A DNA stretch of 64,000 nucleotides from Bacillus sp. 123MFChir2 (GCF_000383235.1 NZ_KB910931.1:41995-105994); one strand, 5' to 3'; counted from the stretch's first letter, positions 28,574-38,658 are shown. Numbers and translations are program-made. The notes: generated by a model not told the origin, from the sequence alone.

Positions 28574-29200
28574 TTGCTACGTACGTCTGAAACTACACAA
28601 AAACTTTTTGATGATTGGGCGCGAACATATGATGAAAGTCTAGAGAATCCAAATGGACCACTTTTTGGATACAATCATAGTTTGCTTGAAGCTAAGCAAA
28701 TGCTTAATAATAACGATAAACATGTAATTCTTGATATTGGAATTGGCACAGGTGCTTTCGCATCTTTAATTAGTAAGAATGACTACAATATTTGGGGAAT
28801 TGACTTGTCAGAAAAAATGTTAGAACAGTGTAAAAATAAGTATCCCGATTATCATTTCAGTATCGGGACATTTACAAATACAGGACAAAAAAGTGATCAG
28901 TTTGATGCTGTTATTTCAAGTTTTTGTTTTCATGAGGTTTTACCTGAAGAACGAGAAAAGGCTTGTAAGGAAGTATATCGTATCCTTAAACCCGATGGAA
29001 AACTTCTCTTATTAGACATTATGTTTGCATCCAATTTAGCTATGGAGGATGCGAAACAACGAATAGGAAAAAGATGGGATCATACAGAAGATTATCCAAA
29101 AGTAAATGATCTTGATACTATGTTACGAATGAGCGGTTTTTCTAGTTTAACTTGGAAACAAACAGCACCATGCCACTGGTCCATGTTAGCATATAAGTAA
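28574..29200 (+). CDS. Class I SAM-dependent methyltransferase
   Basis: 208 residues from TTG 28574 preceded by GGTAGGAAC. Motif I is VILDIGIGTGAFASLI near residue 55, followed by acidic GIDLSEKMLEQC and the post-motif SSFCFHEVLPEER, typical of UbiE-like small-molecule methyltransferases. The acceptor is not identifiable. The frame ends within a few bases of a second, truncated gene (29190-29690), suggesting a deletion joined them. Confidence 0.85.
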   Translation: MLRTSETTQKLFDDWARTYDESLENPNGPLFGYNHSLLEAKQMLNNNDKHVILDIGIGTGAFASLISKNDYNIWGIDLSEKMLEQCKNKYPDYHFSIGTFTNTGQKSDQFDAVISSFCFHEVLPEEREKACKEVYRILKPDGKLLLLDIMFASNLAMEDAKQRIGKRWDHTEDYPKVNDLDTMLRMSGFSSLTWKQTAPCHWSMLAYK

Positions 29201-29690
29201 ATTAGGATTATTTAAAAGGGGGACTAAAGATTTCATTGAATTACCCTTAATATACGAAGTTAATGATGAGTACAAGTCGTTTAAATTGCCACTATTAAGT
29301 CCAGAAGATGACTTATACCATGAGCTTCGTAAATTCCTAGAAATCAATTATACGAAACATGGGGCTTTTAAGCCGATAGATTTTTATAGAGCTTTGCATA
29401 ACGCCATTCCAACAAAAGCTAATGAAAATAATCTAGATAGGAGGGTTTGCTCATATTCATATCCTACAAGTAAAGATAATGAGCATGAAAAAATTTATTT
29501 TCTTGGTTTCCTTAATAACGATTTAAAAGAGAACAAGCGGAGTTTAGAAAATAAAGCGAAAACAGAGAAACTTCTACCGGTTGCTAACAAAGTTATTGGT
29601 GAAAGGAATATATCTGTACGTTTTACTGATACACCAAAAGAAATCAATAAAGAAATAAAAGAAATTAATGACAAAATTAATGAGGTTTAA
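29190..29690 (+). pseudogene. Truncated hypothetical protein, C-terminal portion
   Basis: A frame open from 29190 (just after TAG 29187-29189) to TAA 29690 is coding throughout: LPLIYEVNDEYKSF, then SPEDDLYHELRKFLE and AFKPIDFYRALHNAIPTKAN, and a helical C-terminus. No ATG with ribosome site is present; the first possible initiators are a weak TTG at 29286. It resembles the C-terminal part of a larger Bacillus protein, perhaps DUF3900 (memory, uncertain). I read it as a gene that has lost its 5' part. Confidence 0.5.
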
Positions 29691-30036
29691 AATTTATATA
29701 CATTTATTGTATAAACTCGAACACAAAGAGGATACTAGTTTGGTAACGAAAAAATGCTGAATTACCAACGGAGACACCAAAGTAGGGACTCTTTGAATAA
29801 ATAATACTATCAAAGTATGTAAAACTTCTTTTTCTAAGAACCTTTGCATACTTTTAAATTCAACTATTAAAGTATTCTAAGAGGGAGGATAAAATCGAAA
29901 ATTATGCAAAGTAGTAACAAAGTTATTGAATTTTGACATGAAAAATATGATCTTTGCTACATTTATTGTAGTAAGGATCTTTAACATTGTTTAATTTCTA
30001 TCCAATTAAATCTGTTTGCACTCAAAAATCAATTAA
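29691..30036. other. Non-coding stretch with imperfect hairpins
   Basis: No gene. An inverted repeat of about 12 bp with one mismatch pairs 29812-29823 with 29843-29854, and a weaker stem spans about 29950-29980. Functions unknown. Confidence 0.4.
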
Positions 30037-30573
30037 TTACAATTGCATATTTTTATAATCACTTTTAAGTATTGCCATAATAATTTCATCCGAGTACGCA
30101 TTATTATAATATAAGGATTGGCGTAAGGTTCCCTCTTTTACAAACCCAACCTTTTCATACGCTCTAATTCCACGTGAATTATGACTAAATACTTCTAACT
30201 GTAAACGATTTAATTTGAGTTGCTTAAAAACAAAACTTTGAACTATTTTGATTGCTTCAGTCCCGTATCCTTTTCCCGTTAATGAAATGGAAGCCATCGA
30301 TATTCTGAAGCCTGCTTTTCGACTCTCCTCATCGATATCAAGAATCGATAATTCCCCGATCATTTCGTCAGTTCCTTTTAAACAAATAGCGAAATCAAAG
30401 CGACTTGAATCATTATTTATGTTATCTATATGTGTCTTAATTTGCTCCAATGAAAAATTAGACTTGGTTCCAGTCATATAACGTATTTCTTCATCCATTG
30501 TGATTTCTAATATAATGGGTGCATCTAACTTACAAAGAGATCTTAAATAAATCCCCTCACCTTCTAATCTCAT
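30037..30573 (-). CDS. GNAT N-acetyltransferase (RimJ/RimL or SpeG type)
   Basis: 178 residues. The acetyl-CoA loop is in SLTGKGYGTEAIKIV near residue 103, and NRLQLEVFSHNSRGIRAYEK with VGFVKEGTLRQ is the conserved C-terminal GNAT region. It resembles spermidine or ribosomal-protein acetyltransferases; the acceptor is not known. ATG 30573 follows GGAGAGG. Monocistronic. Confidence 0.85.
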   Translation of the reverse strand: MRLEGEGIYLRSLCKLDAPIILEITMDEEIRYMTGTKSNFSLEQIKTHIDNINNDSSRFDFAICLKGTDEMIGELSILDIDEESRKAGFRISMASISLTGKGYGTEAIKIVQSFVFKQLKLNRLQLEVFSHNSRGIRAYEKVGFVKEGTLRQSLYYNNAYSDEIIMAILKSDYKNMQL

Positions 30574-30872
30574 TCTAACCCTCTCCTTAGTCCTAGTAAT
30601 GATATGTGTGAATATTCTTAATCTTAATAAAAAAAGTTCTATTTCACTACATCTTTTTATATACAGTTAAACTTTCTTCGTATACAGCCCCTCCTTTAAT
30701 CTTATAAAAACTCCTCCAAATTGTTATTTTATTTCTTGTTTAAAATATACGAATCTTACTTCGATATTACATGAACCTTATAACGCTATGATATACCTAA
30801 AACAAATAATAAAAGTTTTATACATAACAAAATGTACCACCTGTTGCTTTGAAATACAGTTTGATCAAATAG

Positions 30873-31049
30873 CTACTTATAATATTGATTAACGAACAAA
30901 AAGAAAAAGCATATTTTGAAAAAATGATTAATCAAAACGGACTCATACTCTATATTGTAGGCCATTGTTTCACTATCTGCTAAAAGTTGTCTTCTATAAT
31001 CCAACTCTTCAAATTTTGGTATTTTTAATTGCACTTTGCTACTTTCCAA
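30873..31049 (-). pseudogene. 5' fragment of another GNAT acetyltransferase
   Basis: TTG 31049 follows GAGGTAG and opens a frame reading LKIPKFEELDYRRQLLADSE then TMAYN, which matches the N-terminus of a Bacillus GNAT as I remember it. Homology appears to stop there; the frame continues with phenylalanine-rich sequence to TAG 30873 and has no acetyl-CoA motif. A deletion has removed the catalytic part. Confidence 0.5.
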
Positions 31050-31131
31050 TTTGGCTACCTCATATTATATGAATTATCTTATCCTTCATAAATACAATGA
31101 AAGATAAGATAATTAAACAGATATTTTTTAA

Positions 31132-31464
31132 TTAATTAATCATTTTTCGACTTAGTAAATAAAACTGTTTTGCATTCGTTTCATTAAATCTATTAGGATA
31201 ATTATGTGACTCTGGGTGATTTTCTAAAATTTTCATTAACAATATAATGAATAATCCAATACCAGGTAAATTTAATAATTTCCATTTTGAATCCATACGA
31301 TCGACTTCACCGAGACCATTAAAATGTGTAGGTACCTTTTCGGGTAATTGATTCCAAAGCGATATTAAAAAGATTATAGAACTGATATAAAATAAGAAAC
31401 CTATTATATCTCAAATCCATTCACTTTTTGTTTTTGGAATCTTAGTTTTAAGTCTATTAAACAT
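31132..31464 (-). pseudogene. DUF1648 membrane protein with premature stop
   Basis: From ATG 31464 the frame runs 17 codons to an in-frame TGA (31411-31413), then continues to TAA 31132 with the DUF1648 signature LPEKVPTHFNGLGEVDRMDS and hydrophobic helices before and after. The family is found in SdpI/YhgE-like membrane proteins. About 110 residues remain; intact relatives are longer, so the C-terminus may also be lost. The stretch 30574-31597 otherwise holds no intact gene. Confidence 0.65.
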
Positions 31465-31597
31465 ATAATCACAGCATTTTTATTAAAAAAGCCTGTAATA
31501 TTCAAAAAAATATAAGAATGGAATAATAAGCAAAAATGAAATATAATATTGCCTCTAACATGGGCATACTACACTCATTCTAATTAGGAGGTGCTCC

Positions 31598-31762
31598 ATG
31601 AAAAATCAATCGAACGACTCTCATCGCACTGGAGATGAGAGATTCAACACAGCTGGACCTACTACTGACGAAGCAACTACGGGTTATGTTCGTGCGAAAG
31701 ATACTTCTCGGTCCAAAGGGAAATCTAGCAGCGAATTATCAAGTAAAAAAGATGTTCTATAG
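31598..31762 (+). CDS. Small hydrophilic protein, unknown function
   Basis: 54 residues, ATG 31598 with TTAGGAGGTGC upstream. Composition is Ser/Thr/Lys/Asp-rich without hydrophobic segments (for example FNTAGPTTDEATTGYVRAKD). This looks like an intrinsically disordered spore-type small protein, but no family is recognised. The bidirectional terminator 31806-31834 follows. Confidence 0.7.
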   Translation: MKNQSNDSHRTGDERFNTAGPTTDEATTGYVRAKDTSRSKGKSSSELSSKKDVL

Positions 31763-31805
31763 TTATTAATGAATTTTTTAGTGGATGTTCTAGAAAGATT
31801 TATTC

Positions 31806-31834
31806 AAAAAGCATGGTAATTTACCATGCTTTTT
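31806..31834. terminator. Bidirectional terminator
   Basis: 13-bp perfect arms 31806-31818 / 31822-31834 with A5 and T5 at the ends, between convergent genes. Confidence 0.9.
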
Positions 31835-31843
31835 GGGTGCGTT

Positions 31844-32668
31844 TTATGAACTAGTTTTACTTAATAATGCACCGATAGCACCGCTAAATCCAGGATCTTT
31901 AAAGAAAATAGGATTTTTATTGTTCTGTAGTGTATAACCGCTTATGATATCTTTTAACGGTTCATTATTTGATAAAGTAGATCCGATATAAACAATATTA
32001 TCTATGCTTTGCGCCCCTGCAATTTGAAGACTCAAAGTTGTAATAACCTCTCCAACAAGCCCTTGAACAGTTGCGATTAAATCTGATTTATTATTACCCC
32101 CTTTACTAATGGCGGCATTTCCAAAATTACTGGCAGTTAGATCTCCATCAATAGGAGATTTTATTTCATTATAAATATCACTAACTTTTATATCTAAGTT
32201 TGTCCTAGAACCAGTTTTTGAATATTTTACGATTTCATCAAAATTTTCGATACCAGTTAATAGTGTAGATAACCCTTTCAATGTGCCACCACCTATTCCA
32301 GTTCCGCCTATACGATTGTATGTATTTCCGAACATTATATGTATGGAAGTACCTGTTCCAATATTGGCAACTACATAATTCTCAAGGGAATAATTACTTT
32401 TATGCAGTAGATAATTAACCCCTCTACATGTAGCATCGAACTCTAGAATATAATGAATATACTGTTTCCCTAAAATAAGCTTTTTTAACTGTTCAGCTTT
32501 GCCGCCAGTAATACATATTTTATTTTTAAAATCGTTCGTATTAATCCAACTTGCTACTTTTTCAAGTTCATTGGAACAAAATTGATGAAGTTGTAATTCA
32601 TTATCTTTATCAAAATAAGCAATTTTGGTTAATGTGCCCCCAACATCGATACCGACAGTTCCTTGCAT
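31844..32668 (-). CDS. coaW: Type II pantothenate kinase
   Basis: 274 residues of the ASKHA fold: phosphate-1 loop GIDVGGTLTKIAYF at the N-terminus, a NIGTGTSIHIM adenosine region near residue 103 and the IGGTGIGGGTLKGLSTLL block near residue 120. The staphylococcal-type enzyme phosphorylates pantothenate, the first step of coenzyme A synthesis, and is insensitive to CoA feedback. CGAGTGAG precedes ATG 32668. Monocistronic. Confidence 0.9.
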   Translation of the reverse strand: MQGTVGIDVGGTLTKIAYFDKDNELQLHQFCSNELEKVASWINTNDFKNKICITGGKAEQLKKLILGKQYIHYILEFDATCRGVNYLLHKSNYSLENYVVANIGTGTSIHIMFGNTYNRIGGTGIGGGTLKGLSTLLTGIENFDEIVKYSKTGSRTNLDIKVSDIYNEIKSPIDGDLTASNFGNAAISKGGNNKSDLIATVQGLVGEVITTLSLQIAGAQSIDNIVYIGSTLSNNEPLKDIISGYTLQNNKNPIFFKDPGFSGAIGALLSKTSS

Positions 32669-33046
32669 TTGTTCACTCGCTCCTTATTTAGATTCATTCG
32701 TATGCTTACTATATGAATTTAATGTGAGGATTTAAAGGGATTTTTCATCCATTTAATAAATTCTATAAGATACTTTCCTGTATATTAGAGTTTCATTTGA
32801 GCTTTCTTTATTATATCACTTTATTTTAGGAATTTTCCCAATTTTGAATGTTATACACACCATATTTTCTATTTTGAGCTACTAGAATTACATTGAAATA
32901 AAAGTATGGAGATAAGATGAATATATACAAACAAAAAGAATGCACATATTAGATGTATCTATATATGCATTCTTTATTGGGCTTGTTATTGAATTAATCG
33001 ATCTCATTAATAAAGAAGTATTATTTACTTCATACTATTGTTTTTA
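32669..33046. other. Intergenic stretch with nadE terminator
   Basis: No gene. A near-perfect 14-bp stem (32936-32949 / 32962-32975) with an A-rich left flank is the likely terminator of the minus-strand nadE operon. The remainder upstream of coaW is AT-rich with no recognised element. Confidence 0.55.
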
Positions 33047-33868
33047 TTATTTCCACCAATCATCAAACATAGTTGTAGGAAGTTGTCGTTTATGTTCTGT
33101 AACTAAATATCGTTTTTCAATTGCTTCTGCTACTTCTTTAGATACTTGCTTTCCTTCTAAATAATCATCTAGTTCTTCATAAGAAATTCCTAGCTCTGTT
33201 TCATCTGCTTGTTGTGGTTTATTATCTAATAAATCAGCTGTTGGAACTTTTAAATACAATCTTTCAGAAGCACCTAAAGCTTTTAATAGTTCTCTTCCTT
33301 GTCTTTTTGTTAATCCCGACAACGGAAGAATGTCGGCACCGCCATCTCCGTATTTCGTATAGAAACCTGTTATAGCTTCTGCTGCGTGGTCTGTACCGAT
33401 GACAAGAAGGCCATTTTGCCCGCCAACTGCATATTGTGAAATCATTCGAACTCGTGCTTTTACATTTCCTTTATTGAAATCTGTAAGTTGTTCTTTTGCA
33501 TCTTTTTCATATTGCTCTGCAAAAGCGTCTACTGTAGTTTTAATATCAAGTGCAAGTTCTTCATCTGCTTGAATGAATTGTAATGCTGCTTGTGCATCAT
33601 CTTCATCTTTTTGAACGCCGTAAGGTAGGCGAATAGCTACAAATTTTACAGTGTGTCCTTCGGTTCTCAGTTCTTCTACCGCTAGTTGAGCGAGTCTTCC
33701 AGCCAATGTTGAATCTTGACCACCGCTAATTCCTAAAACGAATCCTTTTGCTCCTGTTTTAAGTACATACTCCTTTAAAAAGTCGATTCTTTTTCGAATT
33801 TCTTGATTAGGATCAATGACTGCTGACACATTTAAGTCTGACATGATTTTTTGTTGTAAAGTTGTCAT
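33047..33868 (-). CDS. nadE: Ammonia-dependent NAD+ synthetase
   Basis: 273 residues. The ATP-pyrophosphatase loop is [17 protein letters not shown] near residue 44, and [10 protein letters not shown]-like [19 protein letters not shown] plus the [14 protein letters not shown] block are characteristic of NadE. It amidates deamido-NAD with ammonia and ATP. It follows a NadD-like gene (33921-34622) by 52 bp on the same strand, so the two last steps of NAD synthesis appear to be linked in one operon. Confidence 0.95.
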   Translation of the reverse strand: MTTLQQKIMSDLNVSAVIDPNQEIRKRIDFLKEYVLKTGAKGFVLGISGGQDSTLAGRLAQLAVEELRTEGHTVKFVAIRLPYGVQKDEDDAQAALQFIQADEELALDIKTTVDAFAEQYEKDAKEQLTDFNKGNVKARVRMISQYAVGGQNGLLVIGTDHAAEAITGFYTKYGDGGADILPLSGLTKRQGRELLKALGASERLYLKVPTADLLDNKPQQADETELGISYEELDDYLEGKQVSKEVAEAIEKRYLVTEHKRQLPTTMFDDWWK

Positions 33869-33920
33869 TTCAAAATCTTCCCTTTCAGTTTTTAGCGTTT
33901 TATATAATATGTAATCTCTA

Positions 33921-34622
33921 TTATTGATACAAACCTTGTTCTTTAATGTAATAGTAGCAGCTATCGGGGAGAAGATAACGCGGTTCGCCGCCCTTAGAAA
34001 ATTCTTCGCGTATATATGTAGAGCTAATTTCCATAGCTAATCCTTTATCGATTAATTGAAACCGACCATCGTCATAATTACGAAGAAGAGCAGATCGACT
34101 AATCGTTTGGAGCATATCGATACCATTGCGAGCCATAATGATAAAATTATTTTCACTTATCAATTCTTTATCCATCTTCCATTTTCCATCAGCGATATCT
34201 ACTAAAAGGTCTGCACCCATGATAAAAAACAATTCTGCTTCTTTAAATATAGTCCTAAAATGCTTCATTGTATAGTATGTATAATGTTTGCCTGGTAATA
34301 CGTTTAATTCATGAGTGTCCAGAATGAATTTTTGGTTATCTTGTATGGCTAAGCTAATCATCTTAGCGCGGTGATCGCCAGATGTTTGTATTTTCTTATC
34401 AATACGCATGTTTGTAGAAGGTAAAAAGATAATGTAATTTAGTTTTTTACGATGCGCCACAGTAGAAGCAGTCCACAAATGAACATTTGTGATTGGGTCA
34501 AATGATGAACCGTATATTCCAATTCGTCGTCCTTTTTTAAACAGTTCACTTATATCTTTTTTTGGATTTAACTTTTGAAGATACTCCATACTTTTCATTG
34601 ATTCGTTTTCATTTATTATCAT
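33921..34622 (-). CDS. NadD-like nucleotidyltransferase with altered HxGH motif
   Basis: 233 residues from ATG 34622 (GGAGATG upstream; a TTG six bases earlier is also possible). It has the nucleotidyltransferase alpha/beta fold: [19 protein letters not shown] at the N-terminus, [18 protein letters not shown] in the middle and [10 protein letters not shown] near the end. In normal NadD the first motif is PPHxGH; here the first His is replaced (ITNVH), leaving one His. It may be a divergent nicotinate- or nicotinamide-mononucleotide adenylyltransferase. Position before nadE supports an NAD role. Confidence 0.75.
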   Translation of the reverse strand: MIINENESMKSMEYLQKLNPKKDISELFKKGRRIGIYGSSFDPITNVHLWTASTVAHRKKLNYIIFLPSTNMRIDKKIQTSGDHRAKMISLAIQDNQKFILDTHELNVLPGKHYTYYTMKHFRTIFKEAELFFIMGADLLVDIADGKWKMDKELISENNFIIMARNGIDMLQTISRSALLRNYDDGRFQLIDKGLAMEISSTYIREEFSKGGEPRYLLPDSCYYYIKEQGLYQ

Positions 34623-34738
34623 TTTCAATCATCTCCGCAACTTTTTGTTTTACTTCCTCAATATTTTTCATTTTGTTGTCCCAACACTTGTTTTTATATA
34701 ATAGATGATTTGAATTTTAAATAATCGTATCTTTTAAC

Positions 34739-34870
34739 TCACAATATTTCTTTTTTTTCTTTTTTCTCCTCTGTATTCTGATCTGTAAAGATACTAGAAA
34801 CGACTTCACCTGCAGCTTCAACTACGAATTCACATAGGCCAACTACTATTTCTTCGATCACCTCATGCAT
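34739..34870 (-). CDS. Small acidic/lysine-tailed protein
   Basis: 43 residues, ATG 34870 with AGAGGAG upstream. An amphipathic hydrophobic first half (EEIVVGLCEFVVEAAGEVV) is followed by a charged EEKKEKKE tail. No family recognised. It is upstream of and divergent from the aldehyde dehydrogenase gene. Confidence 0.6.
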   Translation of the reverse strand: MHEVIEEIVVGLCEFVVEAAGEVVSSIFTDQNTEEKKEKKEIL

Positions 34871-35091
34871 ATTCTCACACTCCTCTTTTTGTTAATATAT
34901 TTTAAGTATATAAGCTAGGTGTTTTTAAGTACTATTGAAGAAGATGACAGATATCTTACAGTTTTGTAAGACTAATAGAAAGAATGATTTGTCTTACAAA
35001 TACGTACAATAAATGGATTGGGATTTTGTAATACATTTACAATTGATGTACATAGTATATAAATATTTTTTGCTATTGGAGGGATGTCCTA

Positions 35092-36471
35092 ATGGTTGAT
35101 AATATACAACAACTTATTCAAGAACATAGACAATTTTTCCATAATAATCACACAAAAAGTCTTCACTTCCGTCTTGAACAGTTAAAAAAACTAAAAAACT
35201 CTATTCAAAAATATGAAAATCAAATGCTGAGCGCATTATATCAAGATTTACACAAAAGCGAGTTTGAATCATATGCTGCAGAAATTGGTTTCGCATATAA
35301 CAGTATCAACTTTATAATGAAATACCTAAAACAGTGGATGAAACCTCAAAAAGTAAAAACACCTATTCATTTTTTAGCTTCCAAAAGCTACATAATAAAA
35401 GAGCCATATGGTACAGTGCTAATTATTGGACCTTTTAATTATCCATTCCAATCATTAATTGAACCTCTTATTGGGGCAATAGCGGCAGGAAATTGTGTAG
35501 TTCTCAAGCCTTCAGAAAATGCACCAAATGTTTCAGCTGTAATTAACAAAATGATAAGTGAAACGTTTGATAAACAATATATTCGTGTAATTGAAGGAGA
35601 CAGAGAAATAACTTCCTTATTAATTCATGCACCATTTGACCATATCTTTTTTACTGGTAGTGTTCAAGTTGGAAAAATTGTCATGGGAGCTGCGGCGAAA
35701 AATCTTATACCAGTAACATTAGAACTTGGTGGAAAAGGACCAGCTATTGTCGATGAAACAGCTAACCTCGATATAGCTGCCAAACGTATTATCTGGGGGA
35801 AATTCATAAATGCTGGACAATCCTGTATTGCACCGGATTACGTTATTGCACACAAGTCTGTTAAAGTAAAACTAATTTCGAAAATGAGAGAAGTCATCAC
35901 AAGCTTTTATGGATCAGATGTATCAAAAAGCAATGATTATGGTCGAATTGTCAATGAGAGACAGTTTGATAGACTTATTTCTATATTAGAACAAGATCAA
36001 AATAATATACTATTTGGTGGGAATTCATCTAGAAGTCATTTATATATTGAACCAACACTTCTTGAAGCAAAATCATGGGATGCTGCAGCTATGAAAGAAG
36101 AAATTTTCGGACCAATTTTACCAATTATGGAGTACACAGTTTTAGATGAGGTTATCCATATGGTTAACAACCATGCTAAACCGTTAGCTTTGTATGTGTT
36201 TACTGAAAATAAAAGCGTTGAAAAACAGGTACTTGGACGAATTTCTTTTGGAGGAGGCTGCGTCAATGATACGATGTCACATATGGCTAATCTCCACTTG
36301 CCTTTTGGTGGAGTAGGAAGTGCAGGATTCGGTGCCTATCATGGGAAACATAGCTTTGATGCTTTTACACATTGTAAAAGCATTTTAAAGAAAAGCTCAA
36401 AGATAGAATTAGGGATTATATTTCCACCGTATAGGGACAAAATTAAAATTTTACGAAAGATTTTTAAGTAA
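35092..36471 (+). CDS. Aldehyde dehydrogenase (YwdH type)
   Basis: 459 residues. Catalytic Glu in LELGGKGPAIV near residue 212 and catalytic Cys in NAGQSCIAPDY near residue 246; NAD-binding FFTGSVQVGK. The short form with a C-terminal hydrophobic, basic tail matches the Class 3-like fatty aldehyde dehydrogenases such as Bacillus YwdH, which may associate with membrane. GGAGGG precedes ATG 35092. The HD/CHAP gene follows 43 bp later on the same strand. Confidence 0.9.
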   Translation: MVDNIQQLIQEHRQFFHNNHTKSLHFRLEQLKKLKNSIQKYENQMLSALYQDLHKSEFESYAAEIGFAYNSINFIMKYLKQWMKPQKVKTPIHFLASKSYIIKEPYGTVLIIGPFNYPFQSLIEPLIGAIAAGNCVVLKPSENAPNVSAVINKMISETFDKQYIRVIEGDREITSLLIHAPFDHIFFTGSVQVGKIVMGAAAKNLIPVTLELGGKGPAIVDETANLDIAAKRIIWGKFINAGQSCIAPDYVIAHKSVKVKLISKMREVITSFYGSDVSKSNDYGRIVNERQFDRLISILEQDQNNILFGGNSSRSHLYIEPTLLEAKSWDAAAMKEEIFGPILPIMEYTVLDEVIHMVNNHAKPLALYVFTENKSVEKQVLGRISFGGGCVNDTMSHMANLHLPFGGVGSAGFGAYHGKHSFDAFTHCKSILKKSSKIELGIIFPPYRDKIKILRKIFK

Positions 36472-36514
36472 TTTTTGGTCAAGAAATAAGGTGGAATAGG
36501 AAGTGGGATAATCT

Positions 36515-37585
36515 GTGAATAGTTCAAGAAGCAGGATTGAAAGTATTCGTGTACTTGTTAATGAAATACTTGATTTGAACAACTTAGTTAACAGACAAGA
36601 AGCTTATGCTCAACTTAATGGAGTATCATCTTTCGCTTCGATGCTTGCAATGAAGCGAGGGTTAGAGACAGAAATTGCGGCTATTACAGGTTTGCTTCAC
36701 AACTATTATTTCTATAAAACTGGTATCAGTTATTTTACCGGCATTAATAGTGCTGAAACCGTTAGACCTATCATAAGAGATTTAAATATTTTTTCTAAGG
36801 ATGAACAACTTATCATTCTTCGGGCAATATTCTACCAGAATCAGCAGGAGAAAGTCCACGGTCCATATGATGAATTAATCAAAGATGCTATTATGCTCAA
36901 TAATTTCTTTCAGAACTTGGATCACACCGTATCCCATACGGATGTTCAAAGATTTCATAATGTATTTGGCGAATTGTCCATTCCAAAAGACCAATTTGAA
37001 GGGGTAGTTCCAACCAATCATAATGAAAATATTACAAAAAACGGAAAAGATAAACGAAGCTTGTTGGCCGATATTTCAGAAAAACTAGCAAGTCAAAACA
37101 TTATTGGTATTCCACAAGATAAACTGTATACGGAAATTTGCCATTATTGGCCTGATCCCGATATATATAAAGTACTCCAAGGGAACTGGTGTGCAGCATT
37201 CGTATACCATTGCTGTATGCAGGCAGGAATTTTGCTGCCGATACGTTATCCAAACGGTAATTATCGACTAGCTGGTGTAGGCGCTATATTTGAGTGGGCT
37301 CAACTGCCTGAATCTAGATTTTTTTATTATGATGACCAGAACTTTAGACCACAACGCGGCGATATAGTTATTTATGAAAAACTTTTATCAAATAATTCTC
37401 ACGATCATATTGGAATTGTCCTTGATTGCAAAGACCAAGAAATTCTTGTCGCAGAAGGGAACAAAGATAATGAGAACTATTCAAGCGTTTTTCGTAGGTG
37501 TAGGGAACGCAACATTCTAGGCTATATTCGAATCGACAATGAATACGAATTTCATTTCGATGGTGACTATAATCCTATCATTTAA
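36515..37585 (+). CDS. HD-like domain / CHAP amidase fusion protein
   Basis: 356 residues from GTG 36515. The first ~150 residues look like an all-helical HD-type domain (LETEIAAITGLLHNYYFY; the HD pair is degenerate, LLHNYY). After a linker comes a CHAP domain: GNWCAAFVYHCCMQAG with the catalytic Cys near residue 225, RGDIVIYEKL, and HDHIGIVLDC with the catalytic His; EGNKDN supplies the third residue. CHAP domains cleave peptidoglycan or glutathionylspermidine-like amides. There is no signal peptide, so a cytosolic amide substrate or an atypical export is implied. The combination is unusual. Confidence 0.75.
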   Translation: MNSSRSRIESIRVLVNEILDLNNLVNRQEAYAQLNGVSSFASMLAMKRGLETEIAAITGLLHNYYFYKTGISYFTGINSAETVRPIIRDLNIFSKDEQLIILRAIFYQNQQEKVHGPYDELIKDAIMLNNFFQNLDHTVSHTDVQRFHNVFGELSIPKDQFEGVVPTNHNENITKNGKDKRSLLADISEKLASQNIIGIPQDKLYTEICHYWPDPDIYKVLQGNWCAAFVYHCCMQAGILLPIRYPNGNYRLAGVGAIFEWAQLPESRFFYYDDQNFRPQRGDIVIYEKLLSNNSHDHIGIVLDCKDQEILVAEGNKDNENYSSVFRRCRERNILGYIRIDNEYEFHFDGDYNPII

Positions 37586-37665
37586 ATACTGTATACCAAC
37601 AGTTTCAATTAATATTTAAGATTGATATTTCTCCCTTCTTATTAAACTAACGAGAAAGGAATATA

Positions 37666-37708
37666 AACCTCTGATTCTTTTGTTTACTGTAGAAAAATCA
37701 GGGGTTTT
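37666..37708 (+). terminator. Terminator after CHAP gene
   Basis: 12-bp stem 37666-37677 / 37697-37708 with one G-T pair, followed by ttaacctct. Confidence 0.65.
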
Positions 37709-37818
37709 AACCTCTAAAAAATAGCTTAGCGTGGGTCTTATGTCAAAAAGATGGTAATATCTATTGCTTAATGTTGTAAATCCGCATCTTTCTGACGTTC
37801 CCCAACTACTTCTTTTTA

Positions 37819-38658
37819 TTAGGAACTAAGTTTTACAATTGACTCTATCATTTGTTCCCAGTCTTCACTATGAATCTCATGCCCTGATCCCTCAAGAGTC
37901 ACTAATTCAGCATGAGGAATGGCTTTTGCAAGAGCAAGTCCATGCTCATATGACAAAGCGGGATCTTCTGTTCCATGAATAATGAGTACTGGTATGCTGA
38001 TTTCTCCCATCCTATCGTAATACTCACCTCCACCTTGCAGCATAGCATGATTAAATCTGCTTGGAAGCTGTTTAGCGCGGATCACTTCCCTTTTCGCCAG
38101 TTTATATATTCTTTCCCTCTCATAAGGTTTGGAACCGACTAAAGTTTTCCATCCACCCGCAATATAGGAAACAGCTTTTTCTTGATTTGACCAAACTATG
38201 GACGTACTCTTTGCATAATGATTTAGGATATTCTCATCCATTGGAGGGAGTTTTTCCATCTCAGTCCCGAACACACTTGATGCAATTAAAGTAAGCGTGA
38301 ATAAACGATTCGGATACCTAAGGGCAAGAATTTGACCAATCATACCACCTAAGGACATTCCAACGATATGAGCTCGCTTTATGGAATAAGCATCCAGGAC
38401 TCCAACTGCATCGGTAGCCATGTCTAATATTGTGTAGTTGGAAGTGCCAGGTTCATAAGTAGTCGATCGTCCCAAATCACGATGATCGTATCGAATGACA
38501 AATCTTCCTTGATCAGCGAGACGGAGACAGAAGTCCTCATCCCACCAATCTAATGAAGACATAGCTCCCATAATTAAAAGTACAGCAGGGTCCTTAGGAT
38601 TTCCAAAACTTTCTGCACAAATCTCCACTTTATTTATTTTCAGCATTTGCTCAACCAT
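37819..38658 (-). CDS. Alpha/beta hydrolase
   Basis: 279 residues from ATG 38658 with AAAGGAGGGGG upstream; an ATG at 38676 lies before that site and is rejected. Oxyanion region LLIMGAMSSLDWWD near residue 28, nucleophile elbow GMSLGGMIGQ near residue 99, acid HGTEDPALSYEHG and catalytic His in GSGHEIH. This is the classic haloperoxidase/esterase-like fold; substrate unknown. Confidence 0.85.
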   Translation of the reverse strand: MVEQMLKINKVEICAESFGNPKDPAVLLIMGAMSSLDWWDEDFCLRLADQGRFVIRYDHRDLGRSTTYEPGTSNYTILDMATDAVGVLDAYSIKRAHIVGMSLGGMIGQILALRYPNRLFTLTLIASSVFGTEMEKLPPMDENILNHYAKSTSIVWSNQEKAVSYIAGGWKTLVGSKPYERERIYKLAKREVIRAKQLPSRFNHAMLQGGGEYYDRMGEISIPVLIIHGTEDPALSYEHGLALAKAIPHAELVTLEGSGHEIHSEDWEQMIESIVKLSS

